Below are positions 35,530 to 45,127 of a stretch of DNA of 64,000 bases, in pieces. The DNA is taken from NCBI RefSeq assembly GCF_928392795.1, contig NZ_CAKMTJ010000001.1, positions 554,259 to 618,258 of the forward strand, read 5' to 3'. The notes beneath the pieces are model-generated. The model was given only the letters and a program-made list of their open reading frames with translations, ran no database searches and had not been told where the DNA came from. A program made the translations under genes and the position numbers. Numbering within the stretch: position 1 is the first letter of the stretch; each line of letters begins with the position of its first letter. The stretch is from Rothia nasimurium. Its GTDB lineage: Bacteria > Actinomycetota > Actinomycetes > Actinomycetales > Micrococcaceae.

Positions 35530-36618
35530 CTAGCGGGTCAGCAGCTTGTGGAGCTTGCGCACCGCGATTCGACCAGCCCGGTTAGCCCCCACCGTCGATT
35601 GGCTGGGGCCGTAGCCGATAAGGTGCAGACGGGGCTGGGTGGCTACCTGGGTACCGTCCATCTGAATAGCGCCCAGCTCGTTGCGCAGACCCAGCGGGTC
35701 AAGGTGGGCGAGCGCCGGTTTAAACCCGGTAGCCCACAGGATAGCGTCAAGGTCGGTGTGGCTGCCGTCAGCCTCAATCACGCCGGTTGCGTCGATGCTG
35801 CCGAACATGGGGCGGCGGTTCAGGGCGCCGCGGGCTTTGGCGGCCCTGGCGTAGGGCGTCCACCCCAGGCCGGTGTAGCTGACGACCGACCCGGTGGGGA
35901 TCCCAGCCTCAGCGTCGGCGGTGACGCGGGCTACCACGTCGCGCCCGTATTCGGTGTTGAACTCGGTTTTGCGGAAGACCGGTTCGCGCCGGGTGTACCA
36001 GAAGGTGGTGGCAACCCGCGAGATTTCCTCTAGTTGCTGCACCGCTGAGATACCGCCGCCCACAATCGCGACCCGCTGGCCGGTGAAGTCCTCGAGCCGC
36101 AGGTAGTCGCGGGTGTGAAGTTGCCGCCCCTGAAAGGACGCCTGCCCCGGGTAGGCGGGCAAGATGGGGTTATTCCAGGTGCCGGTGGCATTGATGATTG
36201 CTGCTGCCTGCCAGGTGCCGTTGGTGGTGGCGAGTTCGAAGGGGAGGCTGGGGTTGCCGGTTGCGGTAACGGCAAGGACGGCGACCGGCCGGGCGATAGC
36301 CAGTTCTTGGGCTGCCTCAAAGTCGGAGAAATAGGAGGGGATAGCCCGTTTGCTGGGCTCGGTCAGCTCTACATGGGGCCGGGGAAAGTCGGGGAGGTCA
36401 AAGATGTTGTTGACGGTGGCCATGGTCAGGGAGTCCCAGCGGTGGCGCCAGGCGCCGCCGGGCCCTTCAGCCGCATCGAAGGTGATGTAGGTGAGTGGGG
36501 CTGTGGGGTGGGTCAGAGCATTGGCGTAGCCGCGCTGGGCTAGGTGGTAGCTGGCCGATAGGCCGGCCTGTCCGCCGCCGATGACGATGACGGTGGCCTG
36601 GCGGATCATATGATTCAT
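35530..36618 (-). CDS. FAD-dependent flavoprotein monooxygenase-like
   Basis: A 362-residue two-dinucleotide-fold flavoprotein. The FAD motif VIVIGGGQAGLSASYHLAQR begins near residue 10, and a second Rossmann motif RVAIVGGGISAVQQLEEI, presumably for NADPH, is near residue 190. ATGFKPAL near the C-terminus is the usual ATG motif. It resembles the YhiD/CzcO-type group of putative flavin-containing monooxygenases. ATG 36618; an in-frame ATG also occurs three codons later. The minus-strand gene is convergent with the MFS gene. Substrate unknown. Confidence 0.9.
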   Translation of the reverse strand: MNHMIRQATVIVIGGGQAGLSASYHLAQRGYANALTHPTAPLTYITFDAAEGPGGAWRHRWDSLTMATVNNIFDLPDFPRPHVELTEPSKRAIPSYFSDFEAAQELAIARPVAVLAVTATGNPSLPFELATTNGTWQAAAIINATGTWNNPILPAYPGQASFQGRQLHTRDYLRLEDFTGQRVAIVGGGISAVQQLEEISRVATTFWYTRREPVFRKTEFNTEYGRDVVARVTADAEAGIPTGSVVSYTGLGWTPYARAAKARGALNRRPMFGSIDATGVIEADGSHTDLDAILWATGFKPALAHLDPLGLRNELGAIQMDGTQVATQPRLHLIGYGPSQSTVGANRAGRIAVRKLHKLLTR

Positions 36619-36714
36619 AGGTGCTCTTCCGCTTGAATGGCGATAGTGTGCGGGCTGGTCAGCATAGTCTGTCTCAACCCGCAGGGTGGTGGGCTACGTG
36701 AAGTAAGTAAGGCG

Positions 36715-37461
36715 TTACAGTTCTAAAAACTCATCCAGGGGCATGCTGGCTATCAAATGAGGGGTGCCGCTTCCATCGGGAGCGAAGATGAGGGTCCAGC
36801 CTGCGTCTGGGTAGAAACCGTAGGCTTTATCGAATTTACCCTGGTGGGTAAAAAGGACGGTGTTGGTTCCCGCAGGTGGGGGAGTAACGGTGCGGTTGCG
36901 CAGGCCCTGGAGTGAGGCTTCAAGTTCTTGGTCATCGGTGAAGTTGAGGGAGCCGGTTAGGTCGCGGTTGATTTCAACCGGCACGTCCATGGCCTGATCA
37001 GCGTGCTGGTAGACAAAATAGTATTCGCTGGAGAGGGCGCTAGAAACCGGGATCCCTAACTCCTCATATTTTGCCGCAAGCTCGCTCATGCGCTCGATGC
37101 TGGACTCGGAAATGCGCTGACCGTCATCGATGAAACCTTCAGGTGCTGGTGAGGGATTGGACGGACGTATCGCCCCGGTGTACCGGTGCACAATCACGAG
37201 CCCTCCTTCAGCAAGCTGCTGGGCAAGATCGCTAGGTGTTTCAGGTGATGTATCGCCCAGGTTATCGCTGGTGGCTGTAACAAGTTCGGTGTCAGCCGAA
37301 CTGGTCGCGGTGTCTGCGTTACTCTCTGATGAGCGAGCTGAAGCGGCCGTAGTGCTGCTCTGGCTCTGTGCGGTACCGGTGGGTTCTGCTGCCTGCGGTG
37401 AACTGCAGGCCACCAGTGTCAGCAGGGCCAGGGTTGCTATTGCTGGTTTGATGGATTTCAT
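36715..37461 (-). CDS. Lipoprotein with a histidine-phosphatase-like domain
   Basis: A 248-residue exported lipoprotein: signal peptide MKSIKPAIATLALLTLVACS with the lipobox cysteine at 19, then a Ser/Thr/Ala-rich linker to about residue 85. The rest resembles a histidine phosphatase fold: GGLVIVHRYTGAIRPS, ERMSELAAKYEELGIPVSSA and VLFTHQGKFD (second histidine). The usual RHG triad is replaced by VHRYT, so catalysis is doubtful. Its function is unknown. It is preceded by an AAGGAGA-like site on the minus strand. I am confident of the lipoprotein assignment, less so of the fold. Confidence 0.75.
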   Translation of the reverse strand: MKSIKPAIATLALLTLVACSSPQAAEPTGTAQSQSSTTAASARSSESNADTATSSADTELVTATSDNLGDTSPETPSDLAQQLAEGGLVIVHRYTGAIRPSNPSPAPEGFIDDGQRISESSIERMSELAAKYEELGIPVSSALSSEYYFVYQHADQAMDVPVEINRDLTGSLNFTDDQELEASLQGLRNRTVTPPPAGTNTVLFTHQGKFDKAYGFYPDAGWTLIFAPDGSGTPHLIASMPLDEFLEL

Positions 37462-37613
37462 CTCTTCTCCTTTGAAGATACGTGCTGAAACCCAGTCTAA
37501 AACTCAATTACTTTCAATATCAAGTAATATGACATTGGGTGAGACGCAGCTCCGTGAATAGCAGCGCATGCCGTACGATATAACAATCACGTAGCGGCAT
37601 CGCCCGGTGGCAA

Positions 37614-37667
37614 GGACGCCACCACCGCCCCACCTGCCCCAGGGCAGGGGAGCTGGTAGGGGCGTCC
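37614..37667. repeat. GGACGCC...GGCGTCC palindrome upstream of the thioesterase gene
   Basis: GGACGCC (37614-37620) and GGCGTCC (37661-37667) bound an inner palindrome CTGCCCCAGGGCAG. It lies in the promoter/leader of the gene at 37705. The remaining part of the 37462-37704 gap is AT-rich near 37500 and probably carries the lipoprotein promoter. Confidence 0.7.
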
Positions 37668-37704
37668 GCACCGTTTACCGCACAGCACCAGAAAGAACCT
37701 CACC

Positions 37705-38700
37705 ATGGCCCAGTTTGCCCCGCAGCCCTCCATCACCCTACGTTTTCTCGCAGCACCCACCGACGTTATCATCGCAGGCTCAGCCGGCGTACACGGCGGA
37801 CGCGTGCTTGAATGGATCGACAAGGCCGCCTACGCCTGTGCCGCCGGCTGGTCGGGCACCTACTGCGTCACCGCCTATGTGGGGCATATTCACTTCACCC
37901 GCCCCATCCCCTCGGGGCACATGGTCGAGGTGCGCTCCCGCATTGTCTACACCGGCCGCTCCACCATGCATATCGTCAACGAAGTGCTCTCCGCTGACCC
38001 CCGGGACGGCAACTTCACCCGCGCCTGCGACTGCCTGGTCATCTTCGTTGCCATGGGTGAAGACCGCAAACCTACCCCTGTTACTCCTTACGTGCCCGTG
38101 ACCGACGAGGAGAAGCGGGTGCAGCAGGCGGCGCTCTCTCGCGTGGAACTCCGTAAGGCCATTGAAGCCGAAATGACTTCTCAGACCTACACGAGCGCGT
38201 CCACCGCACCCGAAGTCACCCACCGCTTCCTGGCTAAGCCCACCGACGTGAACTGGGGTGGGAATGTGCACGGCGGCACCGCCATGGAATGGATTGACGA
38301 AGCAGCCACCAGCGTCACCATGGCCTGGAGCGGCGAGCGCACCGTCGCTGTTTACGCCGGTGGAATTCGCTTCTACCAGCCGGTGCATATCGGGGACCTG
38401 GTGGAAGTGACCGCCCGCCTGGTACGTACCGATGCGCGGTCCATGGGCGTGATGGTGCACCTGCGCGCCGGCAACCCGAGGGAACGTCACGACCAGCTAC
38501 CCCTAGCTATCCATGCCTCTATGACCTACATGGCAACCGACCTCGATGGGCAGCCCCTACCGGCCCGCCCCTTCACGCCCACTACCGATGAAGATAAGGC
38601 CCTTCACGCCCACGTGGCTCGTCTGCGAGCCCTGCGCGCTGAATATGAGCCCATGCCCCTGGTGGCACCCCAGCAGGCAACCGTTAAGATGACCGACTAA
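37705..38700 (+). CDS. Acyl-CoA thioesterase with two hotdog domains
   Basis: A 331-residue protein with two similar hotdog domains of the YciA/BACH type. The first, at residues ~8-140, contains GGRVLEWIDKAAYACA; the second, at ~170-310, contains GGTAMEWIDEAATSVTMAWS. In both, Asp of WIDxAA is the expected active-site acid. Family enzymes hydrolyse acyl-CoA esters in the cytoplasm. A helix-rich linker (TDEEKRVQQAALSRVELRKA) joins the domains. ATG 37705 with AAAGAA upstream. A strong terminator follows. Confidence 0.92.
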   Translation: MAQFAPQPSITLRFLAAPTDVIIAGSAGVHGGRVLEWIDKAAYACAAGWSGTYCVTAYVGHIHFTRPIPSGHMVEVRSRIVYTGRSTMHIVNEVLSADPRDGNFTRACDCLVIFVAMGEDRKPTPVTPYVPVTDEEKRVQQAALSRVELRKAIEAEMTSQTYTSASTAPEVTHRFLAKPTDVNWGGNVHGGTAMEWIDEAATSVTMAWSGERTVAVYAGGIRFYQPVHIGDLVEVTARLVRTDARSMGVMVHLRAGNPRERHDQLPLAIHASMTYMATDLDGQPLPARPFTPTTDEDKALHAHVARLRALRAEYEPMPLVAPQQATVKMTD

Positions 38701-38702
38701 AA

Positions 38703-38748
38703 CAAAAAGGGGCCCCGCACCGTGACGGTGCGGGGCCCCTTGTTGTTG
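38703..38748. terminator. Terminator between the thioesterase and DUF4190 genes
   Basis: AAGGGGCCCCGCACCGT pairs with ACGGTGCGGGGCCCCTT around a very short loop, followed by a T-rich GTTGTT. It can serve both convergent genes. Confidence 0.92.
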
Positions 38749-38765
38749 TGGGGGTTAGGCGGGGT

Positions 38766-39470
38766 TTATTCGATGCCGCAGTTGACGGCGTCCAGGCCCA
38801 GGTCGAACACAACCTCGTTCAGGGCAGACTCAAAGGTAGCAGCATCAGAGGCATTGACAGCATCGATAGCGGTGGTCAGCGAAGCCCGCATCTCTTCGGT
38901 AGGAGCGTTGTCACGAAGCTTGGTCAGCGAGGCCAGGTAACCGTCTAAGGTGGTGGCATCCTGCTGGATACCATCAGAGGCAACCAGGAACTCATCGAGA
39001 GCAACACAGTAGGGGGAAGCGGGGTCAAGGGCAGCGGTGGTTGCCGCATCGGAGGCCAGGGCGGACGCCTCGTCGGCAGCTGCCGATGCCTCTTCACTCA
39101 CCTCTTCGGTAGCCAGGGTGCTAGCAGAGGACGAGCTTGCAGCGGCAGCCGATGACTCGTAGGCAGCTGCGGACTTGGCAACCTCGTTGAGCCCAGCAAG
39201 CATGAGAATAGCGAAAATGATGCCGCTGATCAGGCTGATGAAGCCCACGACGATACCGGCAATGGCCAGGCCGCGGCCCTTCTCGCCGGTGCGCTTAATC
39301 TGATTGAGGGCAACAAAGCCAAGCACGATACCGACGATGTTCACCAGGAAACCAAAAACGAGGCTGAGAATCGCCAGGGTATTGGTCTTCTCGGTCTGAG
39401 GTGCCTGCTGCTGGTAGGGGTTGGTGTTGTAATTGGGTGCGGGGTAGGAGGAAGGCGTCTGTTCGCTCAT
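38766..39470 (-). CDS. DUF4190 membrane protein
   Basis: A 234-residue protein: a Pro/Gln/Asn/Tyr-rich N-terminus (about 30 residues), then two transmembrane helices typical of DUF4190 (AILSLVFGFLVNIVGIVLGF and LAIAGIVVGFISLISGIIFA) joined by NQIKRTGEKGRG. A long Ala/Ser-rich, probably extracytoplasmic domain follows, containing two cysteines (SPYCVALDEF and the final AVNCGIE) that could form a disulfide. Function unknown. ATG 39470. The upstream gap holds an inverted repeat at 39520-39564. Confidence 0.88.
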   Translation of the reverse strand: MSEQTPSSYPAPNYNTNPYQQQAPQTEKTNTLAILSLVFGFLVNIVGIVLGFVALNQIKRTGEKGRGLAIAGIVVGFISLISGIIFAILMLAGLNEVAKSAAAYESSAAAASSSSASTLATEEVSEEASAAADEASALASDAATTAALDPASPYCVALDEFLVASDGIQQDATTLDGYLASLTKLRDNAPTEEMRASLTTAIDAVNASDAATFESALNEVVFDLGLDAVNCGIE

Positions 39471-39519
39471 GTCAATCTACTCGTTTCAGGTGTGTGGTGT
39501 GGGCAGGGCCTGGGCGCCC

Positions 39520-39564
39520 TACTCCCAGTATTTTATCAGCGGACTGATAGAGAAGCTGGGAGTA
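39520..39564. repeat. Inverted repeat in the gap between DUF4190 and rlmG-like genes
   Basis: TACTCCCAG (39520-39528) and CTGGGAGTA (39556-39564) enclose a second pair, TATCAG/CTGATA. It lies between two divergent genes and could be an operator or RNA structure. Confidence 0.6.
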
Positions 39565-39656
39565 CGTCCCCCTAGCGCCACTCGTCGGCCCGGCATCTCA
39601 CTCGGTGGACGCACCGCCCCACCTAGGGCCCTTACCGCCCGTGAGATACTAGAGGG

Positions 39657-40868
39657 GTGCCCACATCTAGTACCCACCACCTCACCCAGCTCGTGCCCCT
39701 CGACTCACTGAGCGCAGGCTCGGCAACCGCCCTTGACCGGCTTATCCTCGCAGATGCCGCCTCCGCATCCGACCCCGACGGCGCTACTACCGGGGACGTG
39801 CTCGTCCTCGATGACCCCACCGGCGCCCTAACCTTCTGGGCCCTAGCGCACACCGCTCCCGGCAACCACCGGGTGATCAGCCGGCAACGCTCCTACGCAG
39901 ACGCCCTGACCCTGCACCGCACTCTCACAGAAAACGCTCCGGACGCCGCCGCCCGCCTTATCCTTGCAGGGCTCGATCAAAACGGGGAAGTAGATTCCTC
40001 AACTTTCAGTCTCTATGAGGCTCTCGCCACCCACCGCTTCAACGGTGCCATCGCTCTGGGCCACCTACCCAAGAGTCACGCCGCGCTCGCCGACCTCGCC
40101 CATGATTTAGCGCGGTATCAGGCTGAGCAGGGGAGCGAGACTACCCTGATTCTGGGTGGCAATACCAAGCACATGAGTACCAGCTTCAATCAGACTCTGG
40201 GCCGCAGCTTCGGGCAGGTGCGAGGTCTGCGGGGTAAGGGCAAGCACCGCTGCCTGTTCGCTACAGCACCGGTCCCAGCATCTGAGTCCCCTCGCCCCGC
40301 CGGGCCCCTACAGGCTGTCGGTGGCGTGTTCTCAGGTGGCAAGCCCGACCGGGGCGGCCAATTGCTGGCCACCAACGTCCTCACTGCCCTGGCGAAGCAT
40401 GCCCCTGCCCGCCCGCTGACCCTGGTAGATCTGGGGTGCGGCAACGGGTCGGTGACCCTCGAGGTTCTAGAGCACCTGCCTGCCGGGGTGGAGGTTGCCC
40501 GGGTCTGGGCTACCGACCTCGATGTGGACGCTGCCCGGTCAGCTGCCCTTAACCTGGGGCAGGACGCCCGGGTTCAGGTGAGCTGGGACGACGCCGGTTC
40601 CCGCCTGCCCCAGGGGGTAGCCGACATCGTCATGCTCAACCCGCCCTTTCACACCGGAACCGCGGTTGACCTTAGCCTGGTGGGCCCGCTGCTTGATGCT
40701 GCCCTGCGCCTGTTGACTCCCGGTGGGCAGCTCTACCTGGTGCATAACTCACACGCTCGCTACCGGCCGCAGGTTGAAGAGCGCTTTGAACAGGTGCGGC
40801 AGCTTGAGCGCACCCCCACCTTTACCGTTCTTACAGCCCGAATGCCCAATCTTCAGGAGAACCAATGA
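39657..40868 (+). CDS. RlmG/RsmC-like rRNA methyltransferase
   Basis: A 403-residue class I SAM-dependent methyltransferase. The N-terminal half is a degenerate methyltransferase-like domain (LVLDDPTGALTFWAL ... NGAIALGHLPKSHAALADL). The C-terminal half is catalytic, with the SAM motif LVDLGCGNGSVTL near residue 260 and the NPPF motif (MLNPPFHTGT) near 325 for base-amino methylation. The arrangement matches RlmG/RsmC, which modify 23S G1835 or 16S G1207. The GTG start at 39657 lies in GAGGGGTG. Its end overlaps rlmH by 4 nt, so the two genes form an operon. Confidence 0.88.
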   Translation: MPTSSTHHLTQLVPLDSLSAGSATALDRLILADAASASDPDGATTGDVLVLDDPTGALTFWALAHTAPGNHRVISRQRSYADALTLHRTLTENAPDAAARLILAGLDQNGEVDSSTFSLYEALATHRFNGAIALGHLPKSHAALADLAHDLARYQAEQGSETTLILGGNTKHMSTSFNQTLGRSFGQVRGLRGKGKHRCLFATAPVPASESPRPAGPLQAVGGVFSGGKPDRGGQLLATNVLTALAKHAPARPLTLVDLGCGNGSVTLEVLEHLPAGVEVARVWATDLDVDAARSAALNLGQDARVQVSWDDAGSRLPQGVADIVMLNPPFHTGTAVDLSLVGPLLDAALRLLTPGGQLYLVHNSHARYRPQVEERFEQVRQLERTPTFTVLTARMPNLQENQ

Positions 40869-41320
40869 CCATCAAAATTATTGCCATCGGCAAGAAGCAC
40901 GAAAAGTGGGTCAAGGACGGCATTGACCGCTACGAAACCCGTCTGCGTAAACCCTGGGATATTACCTGGCAGTACTTGCCCCACTCGTCCCTGGCAGAAG
41001 AAGCTGCCCGGGCTGAGGAGTCCCGCCGCATTCTTGAAAAGGTCGATCGTGATGACTACCTGGTGCTGCTCGATGAGCGCGGTAAGATGCTGAGCTCTCC
41101 TGCCCTGGCTCGCCTGCTGGAAGCCCAGCTGGGCTTTAAGAAGGTAGTGCTGGTGATTGGTGGGGCCTACGGGGTGGACGATTCGGTGCGGGCCCGCGCC
41201 AATACCGTCTGGAGCCTCTCTGATCTGGTCTTCCCCCACCAGCTGGTGCGCTTAATCATCACGGAGCAGATATATCGGGCCGGTGAAATCGCTGCTGGCC
41301 GCCCCTACCACCACGTGTAA
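40865..41320 (+). CDS. rlmH: 23S rRNA (pseudouridine1915-N3)-methyltransferase
   Basis: A SPOUT-class enzyme that methylates the pseudouridine at position 1915 in helix 69. The C-terminal knot signature VLVIGGAYGVDDSVRARA and FPHQLVRLIITEQIYRA is clear, and the N-terminal MTIKIIAIGKKHEKWVKDGI fits. At 151 residues it is close to the usual 155. The ATG overlaps the preceding methyltransferase stop in an ATGA junction and is preceded by AGGAGA within that gene. A terminator follows. Confidence 0.96.
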   Translation: MTIKIIAIGKKHEKWVKDGIDRYETRLRKPWDITWQYLPHSSLAEEAARAEESRRILEKVDRDDYLVLLDERGKMLSSPALARLLEAQLGFKKVVLVIGGAYGVDDSVRARANTVWSLSDLVFPHQLVRLIITEQIYRAGEIAAGRPYHHV

Positions 41321-41360
41321 AAGCCTCCCGACCTCCTCTCAACGCTAGGTGCACAAGAAA

Positions 41361-41397
41361 GAAGCCTCGCTTGCAGTAAGCAAGCGGGGCTTCTTTA
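41361..41397 (+). terminator. Terminator after rlmH
   Basis: GAAGCCTCGCTTGC (41361-41374) pairs with GCAAGCGGGGCTTC (from 41380), followed by TTTA. Confidence 0.9.
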
Positions 41398-41822
41398 TAC
41401 TCTACAGCGCCTTGGTGGCACATTGGTGTAGAGCTGATAGATGTCTAGATAGGCTTAAGTTAGACCGTATGTATTGATTTACAAGGGAAGTATAGATGCT
41501 AAGGATTGTGATTGCAGTACGGGCGGGTGTCTATAAAAACAGATATCCACCGTGGTTCCACCCGTCTGAAGCGAGTGGAAATGTGAACTCTGACCAGTAG
41601 GTTTATTGAATTGATGTTCAATTATCTTGATGTTTCCATGATCCTGTATATACAGGTTTATCTGTGATTTATACCAAGAATTGGCACAAACGCTCTTTTA
41701 AGTTGGCACAAGTGTGGTGTTTTGTTTTAGTATTACTTGTACCCACTGTTCAAATAGTTGTGCACTACTTGAGTTGTGGTAGCACGTCTTGTGTGTTTTG
41801 ATCACACTCATAAAGGAAAACA
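41398..41822 (+). promoter_or_regulatory. AT-rich upstream region of the Tat-secreted protein gene
   Basis: A 425-nt stretch with no plausible gene and a base composition far more AT-rich than its surroundings. It contains one weak hairpin around CGGGTGTCTATAAAAACAGA (near 41525) with CACCCGTC. The proximal part (41700-41800) is rich in TTG and TAT words suitable for promoters. AAAGGAAAA just before ATG 41823 is the ribosome binding site. No conserved operator could be named. Confidence 0.4.
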
Positions 41823-42608
41823 ATGACTCACAATATTTCACGTCGCACCCTCGCAAAGGGCGCTGCTTGGGCAGCACCTGCGGTTGTTGCAACCACTGCA
41901 ATCCCTGCTTACGCTGCTTCACCCGATGTGTGCTCCACCGAGAGCCTTGCTGCCATTGACGCAGCCTTCGCTGAGTTCCAGACCAAGAACCTGGCTATGG
42001 AGCTCAACATTTACCAGCCTCTCGCTGCCTACAACGGTACTGCTACTGACGTTTACGTCAATTTCAAGAACATCGGTGATGTTGACGTTACCTACACTGC
42101 GCTGAATCCCCTGGTGATTAATATTGACCTGGTTCAGACCACTGCTCAGGAGCGCCAGCGCAGCATGACTCGCGCTACCACCTCATGGGGTCAAGTGATT
42201 GACCTTGGCTACAACGCTGCAACCAAGACCCATTCCTACCAGTGGGTATTTATCGGTACCATTCCTGCCAATGCCGGTGGTCGCTCAGAAGCTGACATGG
42301 TCTTCGGTGTTGGCGATGGTCTGGTCGCTTTCCAGGGTCGTATCAACTCCAAGATGATGATTACCCCCATGGAACTCAAGGATCCTGCACCTCTGCTGTC
42401 TGCCATCATCGCAGATAAGGCTCAGCAGCAGGCTTGCCTGAGCTACTACAACCAGAAGGTTGAAGAGCATAACTCACTCGTACAGACCCAGTACACCTAC
42501 GCCGGCCCTGCTGGCTCCGGTAACCTGGCTGTTAATTCGACTATCGATTCAAGCACCTTCGGTAACTACTCACCGTGGGGCAGCCAGAGCGTTGACGGTA
42601 TCTGGTAA
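41823..42608 (+). CDS. Tat-secreted protein of unknown function
   Basis: A 261-residue protein with a twin-arginine signal: SRRTLAKGAAWAAPAVVATT followed by AIPAYAAS, where cleavage is likely after AYA near residue 31. The mature part is soluble, with VYVNFKNIGDVDVTYTALNP resembling a beta-sandwich domain and few distinguishing motifs. One Cys occurs near the mature N-terminus and one near residue 217. Secreted proteins with this kind of signal recur in Rothia-like genomes (family impression, not verified). Codon use is unusually T-ending (GCT, GGT), as in highly expressed genes. A terminator follows. Confidence 0.8.
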   Translation: MTHNISRRTLAKGAAWAAPAVVATTAIPAYAASPDVCSTESLAAIDAAFAEFQTKNLAMELNIYQPLAAYNGTATDVYVNFKNIGDVDVTYTALNPLVINIDLVQTTAQERQRSMTRATTSWGQVIDLGYNAATKTHSYQWVFIGTIPANAGGRSEADMVFGVGDGLVAFQGRINSKMMITPMELKDPAPLLSAIIADKAQQQACLSYYNQKVEEHNSLVQTQYTYAGPAGSGNLAVNSTIDSSTFGNYSPWGSQSVDGIW

Positions 42609-42716
42609 TCAATAAATGTACAGATAGTCGTGTGCGGTGTAACCGTTAGCTCTGTAATTGAAAAAGACGGGAGCTGGTTTGCCGTTGCAAGGCTGATCTG
42701 TCCTCATATAAGGGGG

Positions 42717-42764
42717 AGCTGGGAAGTTTCGGGAGTAGTGCCCCGAAACCTCCCAGCTTTCTTC
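42717..42764 (+). terminator. Terminator after the Tat-secreted protein gene
   Basis: AGCTGGGAAGTTTCGGG pairs with CCCGAAACCTCCCAGCT with one small bulge, followed by TTCTTC. Confidence 0.88.
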
Positions 42765-42824
42765 ATATGGACTGCCTCTTATGCCGGGCAGGAGGCGGGG
42801 CTAGGATGGGGTGAGACCTAGTAG

Positions 42825-44273
<1,449 letters not shown>

Positions 44274-44320
44274 GACAGCCTTGCCTCATCTGCCCAGCAG
44301 GTGAGGCAAAGCTTTCTTCT

Positions 44321-44631
44321 GAAACCTGGCAGGTGCCGGCCTGGTAGCCGCCTCTACTCTGGGGGCTGCCGTAGTAGCTGTAGAAACCTATGGAGACCTG
44401 AAGAGTACTGAAACAACTTCAGTGACTAGCCCCGTGACCGAGCAGGCCTCACCCAGCGCAACCGCAACTGCAAGCCAGAATGCCACCACAGACACGAGCG
44501 ATACCGGCAGCTCAACTAGCAGCGCGACAGAGAGCAGCACCGATACCGGTTCAAGTTCTTCAAGCTCAACCACCTATGTGCAGCAGGCCCTTGCCGGTTC
44601 CACCTCCCACACCACCAGTAGCGGCTCCTAG
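44321..44631 (+). pseudogene. Remnant of a Ser/Thr-rich membrane-anchored protein
   Basis: Directly after a TGA at 44321-44323, an open frame without any usable start encodes a hydrophobic segment (LAGAGLVAASTLGAAVVAVE), then VETYGDLKSTETTSVTSPVT and a long Ser/Thr/Ala-rich tail, stopping near 44631. It looks like the 3' part of a surface or secreted protein gene that has lost its 5' end. A GTG at 44422 could start only the low-complexity tail. Confidence 0.5.
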
Positions 44632-44633
44632 TC

Positions 44634-44858
44634 GTGCTGGCAGAGAACTGGCAGGTCTGGACCTCCCCGGCCCAGCTTCTGGTTGATAGCAATCGTAAGG
44701 CAGACCTGGCTGCAGCGAGTGCAGCTGTGCGGGGCCTCCTGTCAGAGACAAACGCAGCTATCAACACCTTTGAGTCCACCAGCATCACCAACACCCTCAC
44801 CACCTACCACCACGAATTCACAGCCCACACCCACGGCACCTGCACCGCCCACTCCTAA
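44634..44858 (+). pseudogene. Coding-like fragment in another frame
   Basis: A GTG-initiated frame of 74 codons (LAENWQVWTSPAQLLVDSNR ... FEFTAHTHGTCTAHS-like end) begins 2 nt after the preceding remnant stops and lies in a different frame from it. It may be the continuation of the same gene after a frameshift, or a small unrelated gene. A further fragment, MTTLHINWGSCAARGLY, starts at 44880 and soon ends. The whole 44274-45127 stretch appears degraded. Confidence 0.35.
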
Positions 44859-45127
44859 CCAACGAAAGACCCACCCACCATGACCACCCTCCACATCAAC
44901 TGGGGCAGCTGCGCCGCCCGCGGCCTCTACTTACCGTCGAGGGCGGCCTGATGACGGGAAGGGCCTAAGGGGGCGGCTATGCCTGCAACCTGCCGAAATA
45001 TGGCGTAACCGGCGCCACAAGCAGGTGCTGCGGGGATAGGATGAAAGAGGTCATAGACGACCAAACCTCGCTACCAGCTCAGCCCGGTAGCGGGGGAGAC
45101 CTCTTATCGAAACAGGTGATGACTCCC

